In this document: piece after piece, positions 54,447-62,810 of the stretch
Numbering within the stretch: the first letter of the stretch is position 1
Layout: every line of letters begins with the position of its first letter
Source of the DNA: Bradyrhizobium sp. KBS0727
Lineage (GTDB): Bacteria > Pseudomonadota > Alphaproteobacteria > Rhizobiales > Xanthobacteraceae
Assembly: GCF_005937885.2 (NCBI RefSeq)
Contig: NZ_CP042176.1
Location: forward strand, 248,001-312,000
Reading direction: 5' to 3'
Length of the DNA stretch: 64,000 bases
The notes under the pieces: model-generated
Told to the model about the DNA's origin: nothing
Seen by the model: the letters and a program-made list of their open reading frames with translations, nothing else
Databases searched by the model: none
Translations under genes and position numbers: made by a program

Positions 54447-55112
54447 ATGCTGACGGTGCATCATCTCAACAATTCCCGCTCGCAGCGCGTGCTGTGGTTG
54501 CTCGAGGAACTCGGTGTGCCCTACGAGATCGTCCGCTATCAGCGGCAGCCGGACATGCGTGCGCCGAAGGAGCTGCGCGCCATCCATCCGCTCGGCAAGT
54601 CCCCCGTCATCACCGACAACGGCAACACCATCGCCGAGTCTGGCGCGATCTGCGAATACCTGATCGGCACCTACGGCAATGGCCGCCTGATTCCGCCCGT
54701 GAGCACGCCGGAGCGGCTGCGCTACACTTACTGGCTGCATTACGCGGAAGGCTCCGCGATGTCGCCGCTGCTGCTCAAGCTGCTGTTCACGCTGATGCCG
54801 AAGCGGGCGCCGGCCTTGCTGCGGCCGCTGGTGCGCAAGGTCTGCAACACCGCGCTGACCACGCTGGTCAATCCGCAGCTCAAGCAGCACATGGACTATT
54901 GGGAAGGCGAACTGGCGAAAAGCGAATGGTTCGCCGGCTCTGAATTCACCGGCGCCGATATCCAGATGAGTTTTCCGCTGGAAGCCGCCGCCGCGCGTGG
55001 CGGACTGGAGCAGGGCCATCCCAAGGCGATGGCGTTCCTCGAACGCATTCATGCGCGTCCGGCCTATGCCCGCGCATTGGAAAAAGGCGGGCCGTACGTG
55101 ATTGGACGGTAG
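54447..55112 (+). CDS. Glutathione S-transferase family protein
   Basis: The 221-residue protein has the thioredoxin-like N-domain (LTVHHLNNSRSQRVLWLLEELGVPYEIVRY, active-site Ser/Asn region; LGKSPVITDNGNTIAESGAICEYL, gamma-glutamyl binding Glu-Ser) and a helical C-domain with FTGADIQMSFPLEAAA. ATG 54447 follows GGGGGACGG. Divergent from DUF2239. Substrate unknown. Confidence 0.92.
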   Translation: MLTVHHLNNSRSQRVLWLLEELGVPYEIVRYQRQPDMRAPKELRAIHPLGKSPVITDNGNTIAESGAICEYLIGTYGNGRLIPPVSTPERLRYTYWLHYAEGSAMSPLLLKLLFTLMPKRAPALLRPLVRKVCNTALTTLVNPQLKQHMDYWEGELAKSEWFAGSEFTGADIQMSFPLEAAAARGGLEQGHPKAMAFLERIHARPAYARALEKGGPYVIGR

Positions 55113-55119
55113 CTTGGGT

Positions 55120-55244
55120 CGTCATTCCGGGGCGATGCGAAGCATCGAACTACGATGTGCAATTGCACATCTGAGAATCTCGAGATTCCCCGATGCGCAA
55201 TTGCGCATCTGAGGTCTGGTCCTTCGGACCATCCCGGAATGACG
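55120..55244. repeat. Intergenic palindromic repeat family B, copy 4
   Basis: It spans CGTCATTCCGGGGCGATGCG to CATCCCGGAATGACG and holds two separate inner palindromes, GATGTGCAATTGCACATC and GATGCGCAATTGCGCATC, flanking GAATCTCGAGATTC. It lies between convergent genes. Confidence 0.8.
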
Positions 55245-55251
55245 AAAACTA

Positions 55252-56631
55252 TCAAGGCCGAACCGCCGCGATCACATCCTTCACCAGCCGCGCCAGCCCC
55301 CTGATATCGCCGGTCGGGTCGACACTGTCGCCGAGACGCACCACGACCAAGTGCTGCGACGGCATGATCACGATGCGCTGGCCGAGATCGCCCGACGCAA
55401 AGAACGCATCGCGGGGAATGCCGAGCCGCACGCGCGCCCTCGCATTGCGGTGTTCGCTGCGATTGGTCCAGAAGCCGGCGCCGTAGTCGGTGTCGAGGGT
55501 CGCGGCGGCCGAAAAATCCACCCAGTCCTCGTGCAAAATGCGCTTGCCGCCGACGATGCCGTCATTCAGGTAGAGCAACCCGAACCGCGCCCAGTCCCTG
55601 GCGCTGGCCAGCATGTAGGTCGATCCCTGCAGCGTGCCCGAGGCGTCGAACTCGAGCGTGACATGGCGCATCCCGAGCGGATTGAATAATTCGCGCCATG
55701 CAAATGCCAGCGTCTGTTCGGGGCCACCCACCGCATCGCGGACGATCCGCGCCAGCAGTTGCGTCGTCGGGCTGGAATAGGCCCAGCGCGAGCCCGGCGG
55801 AGCGACGACGGCGGCGTTGACCGCGAAGCCCGCCATGTCGTTGTGCAAATACACCATCTGGCTGGAGGGATCGAAACCGCTATTGGTCTCGTCGAGCGCC
55901 AGCCCGGTGGTCATGCGCAACAGATGCTCGACCTCGATCTCGCGCCTGAGGTCGCCGCGCCATTCCGGGATCGGCGCCGGCATCGACGGCGTCACCAGGC
56001 CTTGCTGTGTCAGGATGCCGATCAACGCATTGATCACCGACTTGGTCATGGAAAAGCCGAGCAGCGGCGTGTCGATGCCGATGCCGCCGGCATAGCGTTC
56101 GGCAATCACCTTGCCGTCATGCACGACGACCACCGCCTTGGTTCGCCGCAACGGCGGCACGGCAGGCTCCTCAAAGGCATGATCGAGCGCGGTCTTCAGG
56201 GCGGGATCGGACGGCTGCACGATGTCGGGGCCGGCAATCTCGCGCAGCAGCGGCGGCGCTTTCGATACCTTGAGCGCGTCGATGTCGCTCTTGAGGATAT
56301 AGGGCTCGGTGCCGTGCAGCAGCACGCAGCCGAGCCCGTCATGGAAGACCGCGCGGCTGGCGAGCAACCCCGCCGCCGATGCATCGACCGTTCGCGCGGC
56401 ACGATCGACCTGCATCCGAAGCACCGGCCGCAAGCGGCGCAGACCGTCGCGCTCGATGGTTTCCGCGAACACAGTTGGCGGATCGAGGCCGGAGACGAAT
56501 GTCTTGGAACAGACATTATGCGCGACCACGCCGGTGGCGACCCGAATGGCGCGATCGGGACGGGTGACGACGCCGGCGGCCGCCAGTGCAGCCAGAACCA
56601 AGCCGACGGCCACCCATTTCAGCCAGCGCAC
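55252..56631 (-). CDS. Serine hydrolase of the class C beta-lactamase fold
   Basis: The 459-residue protein has an N-terminal membrane anchor (WLKWVAVGLVLAALAAAGVV), then a hydrolase with nucleophile motif SMTK in LLGFSMTKSVINAL, a YSS motif (WAYSSPTTQLLARI), and MRHVTLEFDASG. It resembles 6-aminohexanoate-dimer hydrolases and related esterases. GTG 56629-56631 with GGGAG 6 bases upstream is chosen; the frame continues upstream through the neighbouring SDR gene without similarity. It lies 38 bp after that gene. Confidence 0.88.
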   Translation of the reverse strand: MRWLKWVAVGLVLAALAAAGVVTRPDRAIRVATGVVAHNVCSKTFVSGLDPPTVFAETIERDGLRRLRPVLRMQVDRAARTVDASAAGLLASRAVFHDGLGCVLLHGTEPYILKSDIDALKVSKAPPLLREIAGPDIVQPSDPALKTALDHAFEEPAVPPLRRTKAVVVVHDGKVIAERYAGGIGIDTPLLGFSMTKSVINALIGILTQQGLVTPSMPAPIPEWRGDLRREIEVEHLLRMTTGLALDETNSGFDPSSQMVYLHNDMAGFAVNAAVVAPPGSRWAYSSPTTQLLARIVRDAVGGPEQTLAFAWRELFNPLGMRHVTLEFDASGTLQGSTYMLASARDWARFGLLYLNDGIVGGKRILHEDWVDFSAAATLDTDYGAGFWTNRSEHRNARARVRLGIPRDAFFASGDLGQRIVIMPSQHLVVVRLGDSVDPTGDIRGLARLVKDVIAAVRP

Positions 56632-56669
56632 GCGCGTCTCCCGCAAGCCGATCCGTCGGCGAGGTGGTT

Positions 56670-57566
56670 CTAGCGCGACTCCTTCGCCGCACCAACCGAG
56701 GGCAGGGCCTGCACGCCGACGCCGGGCGGCGGCACATCGTCGTCGGGCACGAAGAAATCCGACATCAGCGACACCGTGGGGTCGACGCGGTAATGCTCGA
56801 AATCCCTGACGCCGCTGACATAGAGAATCTTGTCGTCGATGCAGAACTGCCCGGTGAATTCGCGCGAGGGCTTTGTTAGAATGGCGTGGGCGGCGTCGCC
56901 CATGATTTCCGGCGTGCGGCTGGCGCGCATCATGGCATCGCCGCCGAGCAGATTGCCGACCGCGGCGGTCGCGATCGTGGTCCGCGGCCACAGCGCGTTG
57001 ACCGCGACGCCGGCTGATTTCAGTTCGCCGGATAGCCCCAGCACGCACATGCTCATGCCGAACTTCGCCATCGTATAGGCGGTGGAATGCTCGAACCATT
57101 TGGCCTTCATGTCGAGCGGCGGCGATAGCATCAGGATATGCGGGTTGGCGGCCTTTTTCAGGTGCGGGATGCAGTATTTCGACACCATGAAGGTGCCGCG
57201 GGTGTTGATGCCCATCATCAAATCGTAGCGCTTCATGTCGGTCATCTGCGAATCAGTCAGGCTGATGGCGCTGGCGTTGTTGACGCAGATATCGATGCCG
57301 CCGAATTCGGCGACGGTCGCATCGATAGCGGCGATCACCTGCGCCTCGTCGCGGATGTCGCACAGCACCGGCAGCGCCTTGCCGCCGGCGGCGCGAACCT
57401 CGTCGGCGGCGGTGTAGATGGTGCCCTTGAGTTTCGGATGCGGCTCTGCGGTCTTGGCGGCAATCGCGACATTGGCGCCGTCGCGCGCGGCGCGCAGCGC
57501 AATCGCAAGCCCGATGCCGCGGCTCGCGCCCGAGATGAACAGCGTCTTGCCTTTGAGGGATGTCAT
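56670..57566 (-). CDS. Short-chain dehydrogenase, HSDL2-like
   Basis: The 298-residue SDR has the classical TGxxxGIG-type motif (FISGASRGIGLAIA), CVNNASAIS for NNAG, and active-site YTMAK with Ser in LMLSPPLD. The long C-terminal part (TKPSREFTGQFCIDDKILYVSGV) resembles HSDL2-type enzymes, possibly in fatty-acyl metabolism. ATG 57564-57566 is used. It is upstream of the serine hydrolase gene on the same strand, likely in one unit. Confidence 0.9.
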   Translation of the reverse strand: MTSLKGKTLFISGASRGIGLAIALRAARDGANVAIAAKTAEPHPKLKGTIYTAADEVRAAGGKALPVLCDIRDEAQVIAAIDATVAEFGGIDICVNNASAISLTDSQMTDMKRYDLMMGINTRGTFMVSKYCIPHLKKAANPHILMLSPPLDMKAKWFEHSTAYTMAKFGMSMCVLGLSGELKSAGVAVNALWPRTTIATAAVGNLLGGDAMMRASRTPEIMGDAAHAILTKPSREFTGQFCIDDKILYVSGVRDFEHYRVDPTVSLMSDFFVPDDDVPPPGVGVQALPSVGAAKESR

Positions 57567-57587
57567 GAGCCGAACCCCAGTTATGGA

Positions 57588-57780
57588 CGCACAGACAGAT
57601 GGCACCCTACCCCACGCACCCGGGGTTTACCCCGGTTGCGCATTTTATTTATGCGCAAGTCGGGCAGGCCCGACTTGCGTCGGGGGAGGGTGGGGTGGGT
57701 GGCGAGCCACGAGCACCGAACTCGCGGCTTACCCCTCTCCCTAACCCTCCCCCGCAAGGGGGGGGAGGGAACGACGGAGC
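57588..57780. repeat. Complex repeat block between SDR and MFS genes
   Basis: It holds GCGCATTTTATTTATGCGC, CGGGCAGGCCCGACTTGC-type inverted segments, and a CCCTCCCCCGCAAGGGGGGG hairpin. I know CCCTCTCCCTAACCCTCC strings as common intergenic repeats in rhizobia, from memory only. No gene. Confidence 0.6.
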
Positions 57781-57815
57781 AAGCCAACACGCTCCGGCCT
57801 CGCAAAGCGCGCTAC

Positions 57816-59114
57816 CTACCCATCCGCATGCAGAACCTTGCCGCGGGTTTCCGGCAGCGCGAAGGCGGCAATGAAGAAAACGCCATAGGCGGCGACGGCA
57901 AAGATTGCGATCGCGTTGGCGAGTGTCGTCGAGGTCGAGAGCCATCCGACCAGGAACGGAAACAAGGCGCCGATGCCACGGCCGAAATTGTAGCAGAAGC
58001 CTTGTCCCGATCCGCGCAGCCTGGTCGGAAACAGTTCGGTGAGGAACGCGCCGACGCCGGAGAAGTAGCCCGAGGCGAAGAAGCCGAGCGGGAAGCCTAG
58101 TACCCACAGCATCTCGTTGGTCAATTGTAACTGCGTATAGAGGATCACGATGGCGATGGCGCCGAGCGAGAAGGTCAGGAACAGGTTGCGCCGTCCGATG
58201 CGGTCGGCGAGCCAGGCGCCGACGAGATAGCCGGCGAACGAGCCGATGATCAGCGCCGAGAGATAGCCGGTCGAACTGACCACCGAAAGCTTGCGCTCGA
58301 CGGTGAGAAAGCGCGGCACCCAGAAGGTGATGGCGTAGTAGCCGCCCTGACAGCCCGTGACCATCAGCGACGCCAGGATGGTGGTCTTCAGGATCGGGCC
58401 TGAAAAAATCTCCCACAGGGCCGGCCGGTCGCCCGACGCAGCCTGCTTGACCCGCGTTGCCGCAGCGATCTCCGGTTCGGTGACGTAGCGGCGCAGATAG
58501 AACACCAGCAGCGCCGGCAACGCGCCGATCGCGAACATCCAGCGCCAGGCGAGCTCGGGCGGCAGATACGAGAACAGGATCGCCTGCGAAAGCACCGCGA
58601 GGCCCCATCCGACGGCCCAGCCCGATTGCACCGAACCGACCGCGCGGCCGCGATATTGCGCCCGGATCGCCTCGCCCATCAGCACCGCGCCGGCAGCCCA
58701 TTCGCCGCCGAAGCCCAGGCCCAGCAGCGCGCGGGCGATGATCAACTGATCGAAATTCTGCACGAAGGCGCAGACCAGCGAGAAGAACGAGAACCACAGG
58801 ATGGTGAGCTGAAGGGTCCTGACCCGGCCGATGCGATCGGCCAGATAGCCGCCGAGCCAGCCACCGACCGCGGAGGCCAGCAACGTCACCGTGCCGGCAA
58901 GCCCGGCGCTGCCCGGATCGACCTTCCACATCGCGATGATGGTGCCGATCACGAGCGGATAGATCATGAAGTCCATGCCGTCGAGCGCCCAGCCCGCCGC
59001 GCAGGCCCAGAACGTCCGGCGCTCCGGCTGGTTCATATCGCGATAGAAAGCGAGAAGGCTGGTGTCCTCGATCGCTACGGTTTCGATCGTGCCTGATGGT
59101 TCGGCCGTGCTCAT
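57816..59114 (-). CDS. MFS transporter, aromatic acid/metabolite H+ symporter type
   Basis: The 432-residue protein has twelve helices and the MFS signature twice: GGYLADRIGRVRTL and GAWLADRIGRRNLF, plus ALLGLGFGGEWAAGAVLMGE and QSGWAVGWG, typical of sugar-porter/AAHS and ShiA-like carriers. ATG 59112-59114 follows a strong GGGGGG ribosome site. The substrate is unknown. Confidence 0.88.
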   Translation of the reverse strand: MSTAEPSGTIETVAIEDTSLLAFYRDMNQPERRTFWACAAGWALDGMDFMIYPLVIGTIIAMWKVDPGSAGLAGTVTLLASAVGGWLGGYLADRIGRVRTLQLTILWFSFFSLVCAFVQNFDQLIIARALLGLGFGGEWAAGAVLMGEAIRAQYRGRAVGSVQSGWAVGWGLAVLSQAILFSYLPPELAWRWMFAIGALPALLVFYLRRYVTEPEIAAATRVKQAASGDRPALWEIFSGPILKTTILASLMVTGCQGGYYAITFWVPRFLTVERKLSVVSSTGYLSALIIGSFAGYLVGAWLADRIGRRNLFLTFSLGAIAIVILYTQLQLTNEMLWVLGFPLGFFASGYFSGVGAFLTELFPTRLRGSGQGFCYNFGRGIGALFPFLVGWLSTSTTLANAIAIFAVAAYGVFFIAAFALPETRGKVLHADG

Positions 59115-59230
59115 GCTTGTTCCCCCCGGAATTCTGAACCGGCCTTGAGTCACCCCACGCCCGCCGGCTGACGTGGGGCGGCAGCATACGACGATGCCGT
59201 CGTCCGGCAAATCCCGATCCGGATTCTTCT

Positions 59231-59310
59231 TTTGACGCGTTTTCCCAGCGCGAACCGGTGTCCACCCCCGGATCAAGTCCGAGGGCAAGATTCGCTGGAA
59301 AGCGCTCTAT
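59231..59310. repeat. Intergenic repeat family G, copy 2
   Basis: It runs from TTTGACGCGTTTTCCC through GCGAACCGGTGTCCAC to GGAAAGCGCTCTAT. The ggt stop codon at 59307-59309 lies in its last bases. Confidence 0.6.
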
Positions 59311-61049
59311 TGTCCCGCCGCTGCTGCGCCGCGGGTGCGCGGATCGGGCGCGCCGAGCGGGCCATTTGGCGTAATAGCAATCGAATTGGCCGACGTCTGG
59401 CCGAGCGGCTCGATCACCTGATGTCCCCTGGCCTTCAAGGCATCCAGGACTTCTCCGGGGAAGCCGCGTTCGACCCGAACCACGTCCGGCATCCACTGAT
59501 GATGCACGCGTGGGGCTGCCACCGCCGCGGCCACGTCCATCTTGTAGTCTAGGACGTCGACGACGATCTGAACCACCGCCGAGATGATGCGGCTGCCGCC
59601 CGGCGTGCCCGTTACCAGCACCGGCCTGCCGTCTTTCAGCACGATGGTCGGCGACATCGACGATAGCGGCCGTTTGCCCGGGCCGGGCAGGTTGGCCTCA
59701 TAGCCGACAAGGCCAAAGGCGTTCGACGCGCCGGGCGCCGCGGTAAAATCGTCGAGTTCGTTGTTGAGCAGCACGCCGATGCCGTCGGCGACCAGACCGA
59801 CGCCATAGGGAAAATTCAGCGTGTAGGTGTTGCTGACCGCGTTGCCGCCGGAGTCGACGACGGAGTAATGCGTGGTGTTGCTGCCCTCGCGCGGCGGCTT
59901 CAATGCCAACGCATCCGCCGGTGTCGCGCGCGCGAGGTCGATACCGGCGCGCTGCTTGGCGGCGTAGTCCTTCGATATCAGGACGTCGGCCGGCGCGTTG
60001 ACGAAAGCGGGATCGCCGAGATAGCGCGCGCGGTCGGCGTAAGCGCGCTTCATCGCTTCGATCAGCAGGTGCAGCGAGGTTGCGGAACCTTGCTTGATGT
60101 CCTGGAGCGGAAACCCTTCGAGGATGTTCAACGTTTCCAGCAACACCGTGCCGCCGGACGACGGCAGCGGCATCGACACGATGTCGTAGCCGCGATAATT
60201 GCCGCGCACGGGACTGCGGATCACCGCCTGATACGATTTCAGGTCTTCCGGCGTCATGATCCCGCCGGCATTGCTGACGGCCTTCGCCAGCCCCTCGGCG
60301 ATCGGCCCTTCGTAGAAGGCGCGCGATCCGTTTTCGGCAATCGCCGACAGCGTTGCCGCAAGGTCGGGCTGGATCAATCGGTCGCCGTCATGCAGTGGCG
60401 TGCCATCGACGTGCGAAAAGATCTTTGCGGAATTTGGCCAGCGTGCCATCCGACGGTACATGTCCGGCAGGGTATCGGCCATGTCATCGGTGACCACGAA
60501 GCCGTCGCGGGCCAGCTCGATGGCAGGCTTGAGGATTTGCGCCAGCGTGAAACGGCCGGAGCCGTATTTCTCCAACGCCAGCGTCAATCCCGCAACCGTG
60601 CCGGGGACGCCGATGCCGAGCGCGGAGTTGCGCGACTTGTCGGTATCGGGTTTGCCGTCCGGTCCCAAATAGATGTCGCGTGTGGTCGCAGCCGGGGCGG
60701 TCTCGCGATAATCGATCGCGACGTCTTCATGGCGCTCGGCCGAGTGGATGACCATGAAGCCGCCGCCGCCGATATTTCCGGCACGCGGATAGGTGACGGC
60801 CATCGCGAAACCGGTCGCGACTGCGGCATCGACGGCATTGCCGCCCTGCCGCAGAATGTCGGCGCCGACCTGGGCGGCAAGCTTCTCCTGTGCGACCACC
60901 ATGCCGTGTTCGGCGGGAACGGCATGAACGGCCGTGAGGTCCGGCGGCGAATAGACCTGGCGCTCCTGCGCAACGGCCGCGACGCTGCAGACAAACGCCA
61001 GCACGAGCGCCGAAATTGTTCCGCGCCACCCGGATGAAAAGACAGCCAT
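59307..61049 (-). CDS. ggt: Gamma-glutamyltransferase
   Basis: GGT cleaves glutathione and other gamma-glutamyl compounds in the periplasm. The 580-residue precursor has a signal peptide ending VAAVAQ, then the large subunit and the autocatalytic site NTTHYSVVD, where Thr392 becomes the N-terminal nucleophile of the small subunit. PLPSSGGTVLLE and GGSRIISAV are also family motifs. ATG 61047-61049 is chosen for the signal peptide. The final codons lie in a repeat. Confidence 0.93.
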   Translation of the reverse strand: MAVFSSGWRGTISALVLAFVCSVAAVAQERQVYSPPDLTAVHAVPAEHGMVVAQEKLAAQVGADILRQGGNAVDAAVATGFAMAVTYPRAGNIGGGGFMVIHSAERHEDVAIDYRETAPAATTRDIYLGPDGKPDTDKSRNSALGIGVPGTVAGLTLALEKYGSGRFTLAQILKPAIELARDGFVVTDDMADTLPDMYRRMARWPNSAKIFSHVDGTPLHDGDRLIQPDLAATLSAIAENGSRAFYEGPIAEGLAKAVSNAGGIMTPEDLKSYQAVIRSPVRGNYRGYDIVSMPLPSSGGTVLLETLNILEGFPLQDIKQGSATSLHLLIEAMKRAYADRARYLGDPAFVNAPADVLISKDYAAKQRAGIDLARATPADALALKPPREGSNTTHYSVVDSGGNAVSNTYTLNFPYGVGLVADGIGVLLNNELDDFTAAPGASNAFGLVGYEANLPGPGKRPLSSMSPTIVLKDGRPVLVTGTPGGSRIISAVVQIVVDVLDYKMDVAAAVAAPRVHHQWMPDVVRVERGFPGEVLDALKARGHQVIEPLGQTSANSIAITPNGPLGAPDPRTRGAAAAGQ

Positions 61050-61204
61050 CAAAAATCCGCCGCAGTTGGAGCCCGTGTGACGCTTGGCAACCGCGCAAGC
61101 GCAAGTGACGCATGCTATATGGGTTCGCACGCGATGGGCAAAACGCCTTCGCGTGACTGGATCCCCATCTCGCTTGCATCGAGACGGGGCTCCTGACTCT
61201 TTAT

Positions 61205-61296
61205 TTTGACGCGTTTTCTACCGCAGATAAGTCTACGCAATCTGCGCAAGCTTGATTGCTATGCGAACCGGGTCCACTTCGCTTGAAAACGCTATG
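61205..61296. repeat. Intergenic repeat family G, copy 3
   Basis: It runs from TTTGACGCGTTTTCTACCGC through GCGAACCGGGTCCAC to TTCGCTTGAAAACGCTATG, ending about 15 bases before the UMF1 transporter start. Confidence 0.6.
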
Positions 61297-61314
61297 CAAT
61301 AGGAAATCCGGGAT

Positions 61315-62703
61315 ATGGCGGTAATCGCTTCCGAGGCCATTGGCGGCGTAATCCCGCAGCGATATCCGCGCCGGTCGGCGGTCATCAGCTGGATCTTCTT
61401 CGACTGGGCGGCGCAGCCCTATTTCACGCTGATCACGACGTTTGTGTTTGCGCCCTATTTCGCCAGCTTCGTGGCGCCGGATCCGGCAAGCGGGCAGGCG
61501 CTGTGGGGGTTTGCCACTGCGGCCGCGGGGCTGATGATCGCGCTGATGTCGCCGGTGCTGGGGGCGATTGCCGATGCCAGCGGCCGGCGCAAGCCCTGGA
61601 TCGCGGGCTTCGGCGTGTTGCTGGTGATCGGCTCCGGCCTGATGTGGTTCGGCAAACCCGGCGACCCCGGCGTGATCCCGCCGCTGCTGCTCGCCTATGC
61701 GATTGCCAGCGTCGGCGTCGAATTCGCCACCGTGTTCAACAATGCGATGATGCCGACGCTGGTGCCGCCGGACCGGATCGGACGATTGTCCGGTACCGGC
61801 TGGGCCACCGGTTATGTCGGCGGCATCATCAGCCTCATCCTGGTGCTGGGCTTTCTCGCCGCCAATCCCGACACCGGGCGCACGCTGTTCGGCCTCTCGC
61901 CGCTGTTCGGTCTCGACCCGGTCACGCATCAGGGCGACCGCATTACCGGTCCGCTGACCGGCATCTGGTTCGTCATCTTCGTGCTGCCGATGTTCCTGCT
62001 GACGCCGGATTATCCGGCGCGGCGGCCGCTGCGCGCGGCGCTGCGCGAAGGGTTGACCGGTCTCTGGCAAACGCTCGGCGAACTGCCGAAGCAGAAGGCG
62101 ATGGCGACATTCCTGCTCGCCAACATGATCTACACCGACGGCCTGGTATCGCTGTTTGCCTTCGGCGGTATCTACGCTGCCGGCACCTTCGGCTGGCAAA
62201 CGATCCAGATCGGCACGTTCGGTATCATTCTCGCGATTGCGGGAACCTTCGGCGCATGGCTGGGCGGCAAGCTCGACGACCGTCTGGGGCCGAAGCAGGT
62301 GATATCAGGCAGTATGCTGGTCCTGCTGTTCGCCATCACCGCGATCCTCTTGGTCGACAAGGACTCGATCTTCTTCGTGCAAGTCGCGCCGCCGGCGCCG
62401 GGCGCCGCCTTGTTCTCCGGCGCGGCCGAGCGCGCCTATCTGGCGCTCGGTTGCCTGATCGGCGCGGCCGGTGGTCCGCTGCAGGCGGCGTCGCGCACGC
62501 TGCTGATTCGTCTCGCGCCGAAAGATCGCATCGCGCAATACTTCGGACTGTTCGCGCTGACCGGAAAAGTCACCTCGTTCATCGGGCCGCTGTTGATCGG
62601 CGCGATCACGGCGATATCAGCGAGCCAGAAGGCAGGCATGGCGACGCTGGTGCTGTTCTTCGTCGCAGGGCTGGCGCTGCTGGCGCGGGTGAGGGAGGCG
62701 TAA
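61315..62703 (+). CDS. MFS transporter, UMF1/Atg22 family
   Basis: The 462-residue protein has about twelve helices, with SWIFFDWAAQPYFTLITTFVF at the start, GAIADASGRRKPWI between helices 2 and 3, and FNNAMMPTLVPPDRIGRLSGTGWATGYVGG, the UMF1 hallmark. Related vacuolar Atg22 exports amino acids. Bacterial substrates are unknown. It is divergent from ggt, so peptide or amino-acid traffic is a possible link. Confidence 0.9.
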   Translation: MAVIASEAIGGVIPQRYPRRSAVISWIFFDWAAQPYFTLITTFVFAPYFASFVAPDPASGQALWGFATAAAGLMIALMSPVLGAIADASGRRKPWIAGFGVLLVIGSGLMWFGKPGDPGVIPPLLLAYAIASVGVEFATVFNNAMMPTLVPPDRIGRLSGTGWATGYVGGIISLILVLGFLAANPDTGRTLFGLSPLFGLDPVTHQGDRITGPLTGIWFVIFVLPMFLLTPDYPARRPLRAALREGLTGLWQTLGELPKQKAMATFLLANMIYTDGLVSLFAFGGIYAAGTFGWQTIQIGTFGIILAIAGTFGAWLGGKLDDRLGPKQVISGSMLVLLFAITAILLVDKDSIFFVQVAPPAPGAALFSGAAERAYLALGCLIGAAGGPLQAASRTLLIRLAPKDRIAQYFGLFALTGKVTSFIGPLLIGAITAISASQKAGMATLVLFFVAGLALLARVREA

Positions 62704-62711
62704 TGGTCTTT

Positions 62712-62802
62712 GTCATTCGGGGGCGCGCGTCAGCGCGAACCCGGAATCTCGCGCCTCATCTCCAGATTCCGGGTTCATCGCTGCGCGATGCCCCGGAATG
62801 AC
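62712..62802. repeat. Intergenic palindromic repeat family B, copy 5
   Basis: A shorter copy from TGTCATTCGGGGGCGC to GCCCCGGAATGACA between convergent UMF1 and purH genes; the inner CAATTG palindrome is lost. Confidence 0.7.
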
Positions 62803-62810
62803 AATGGAGG

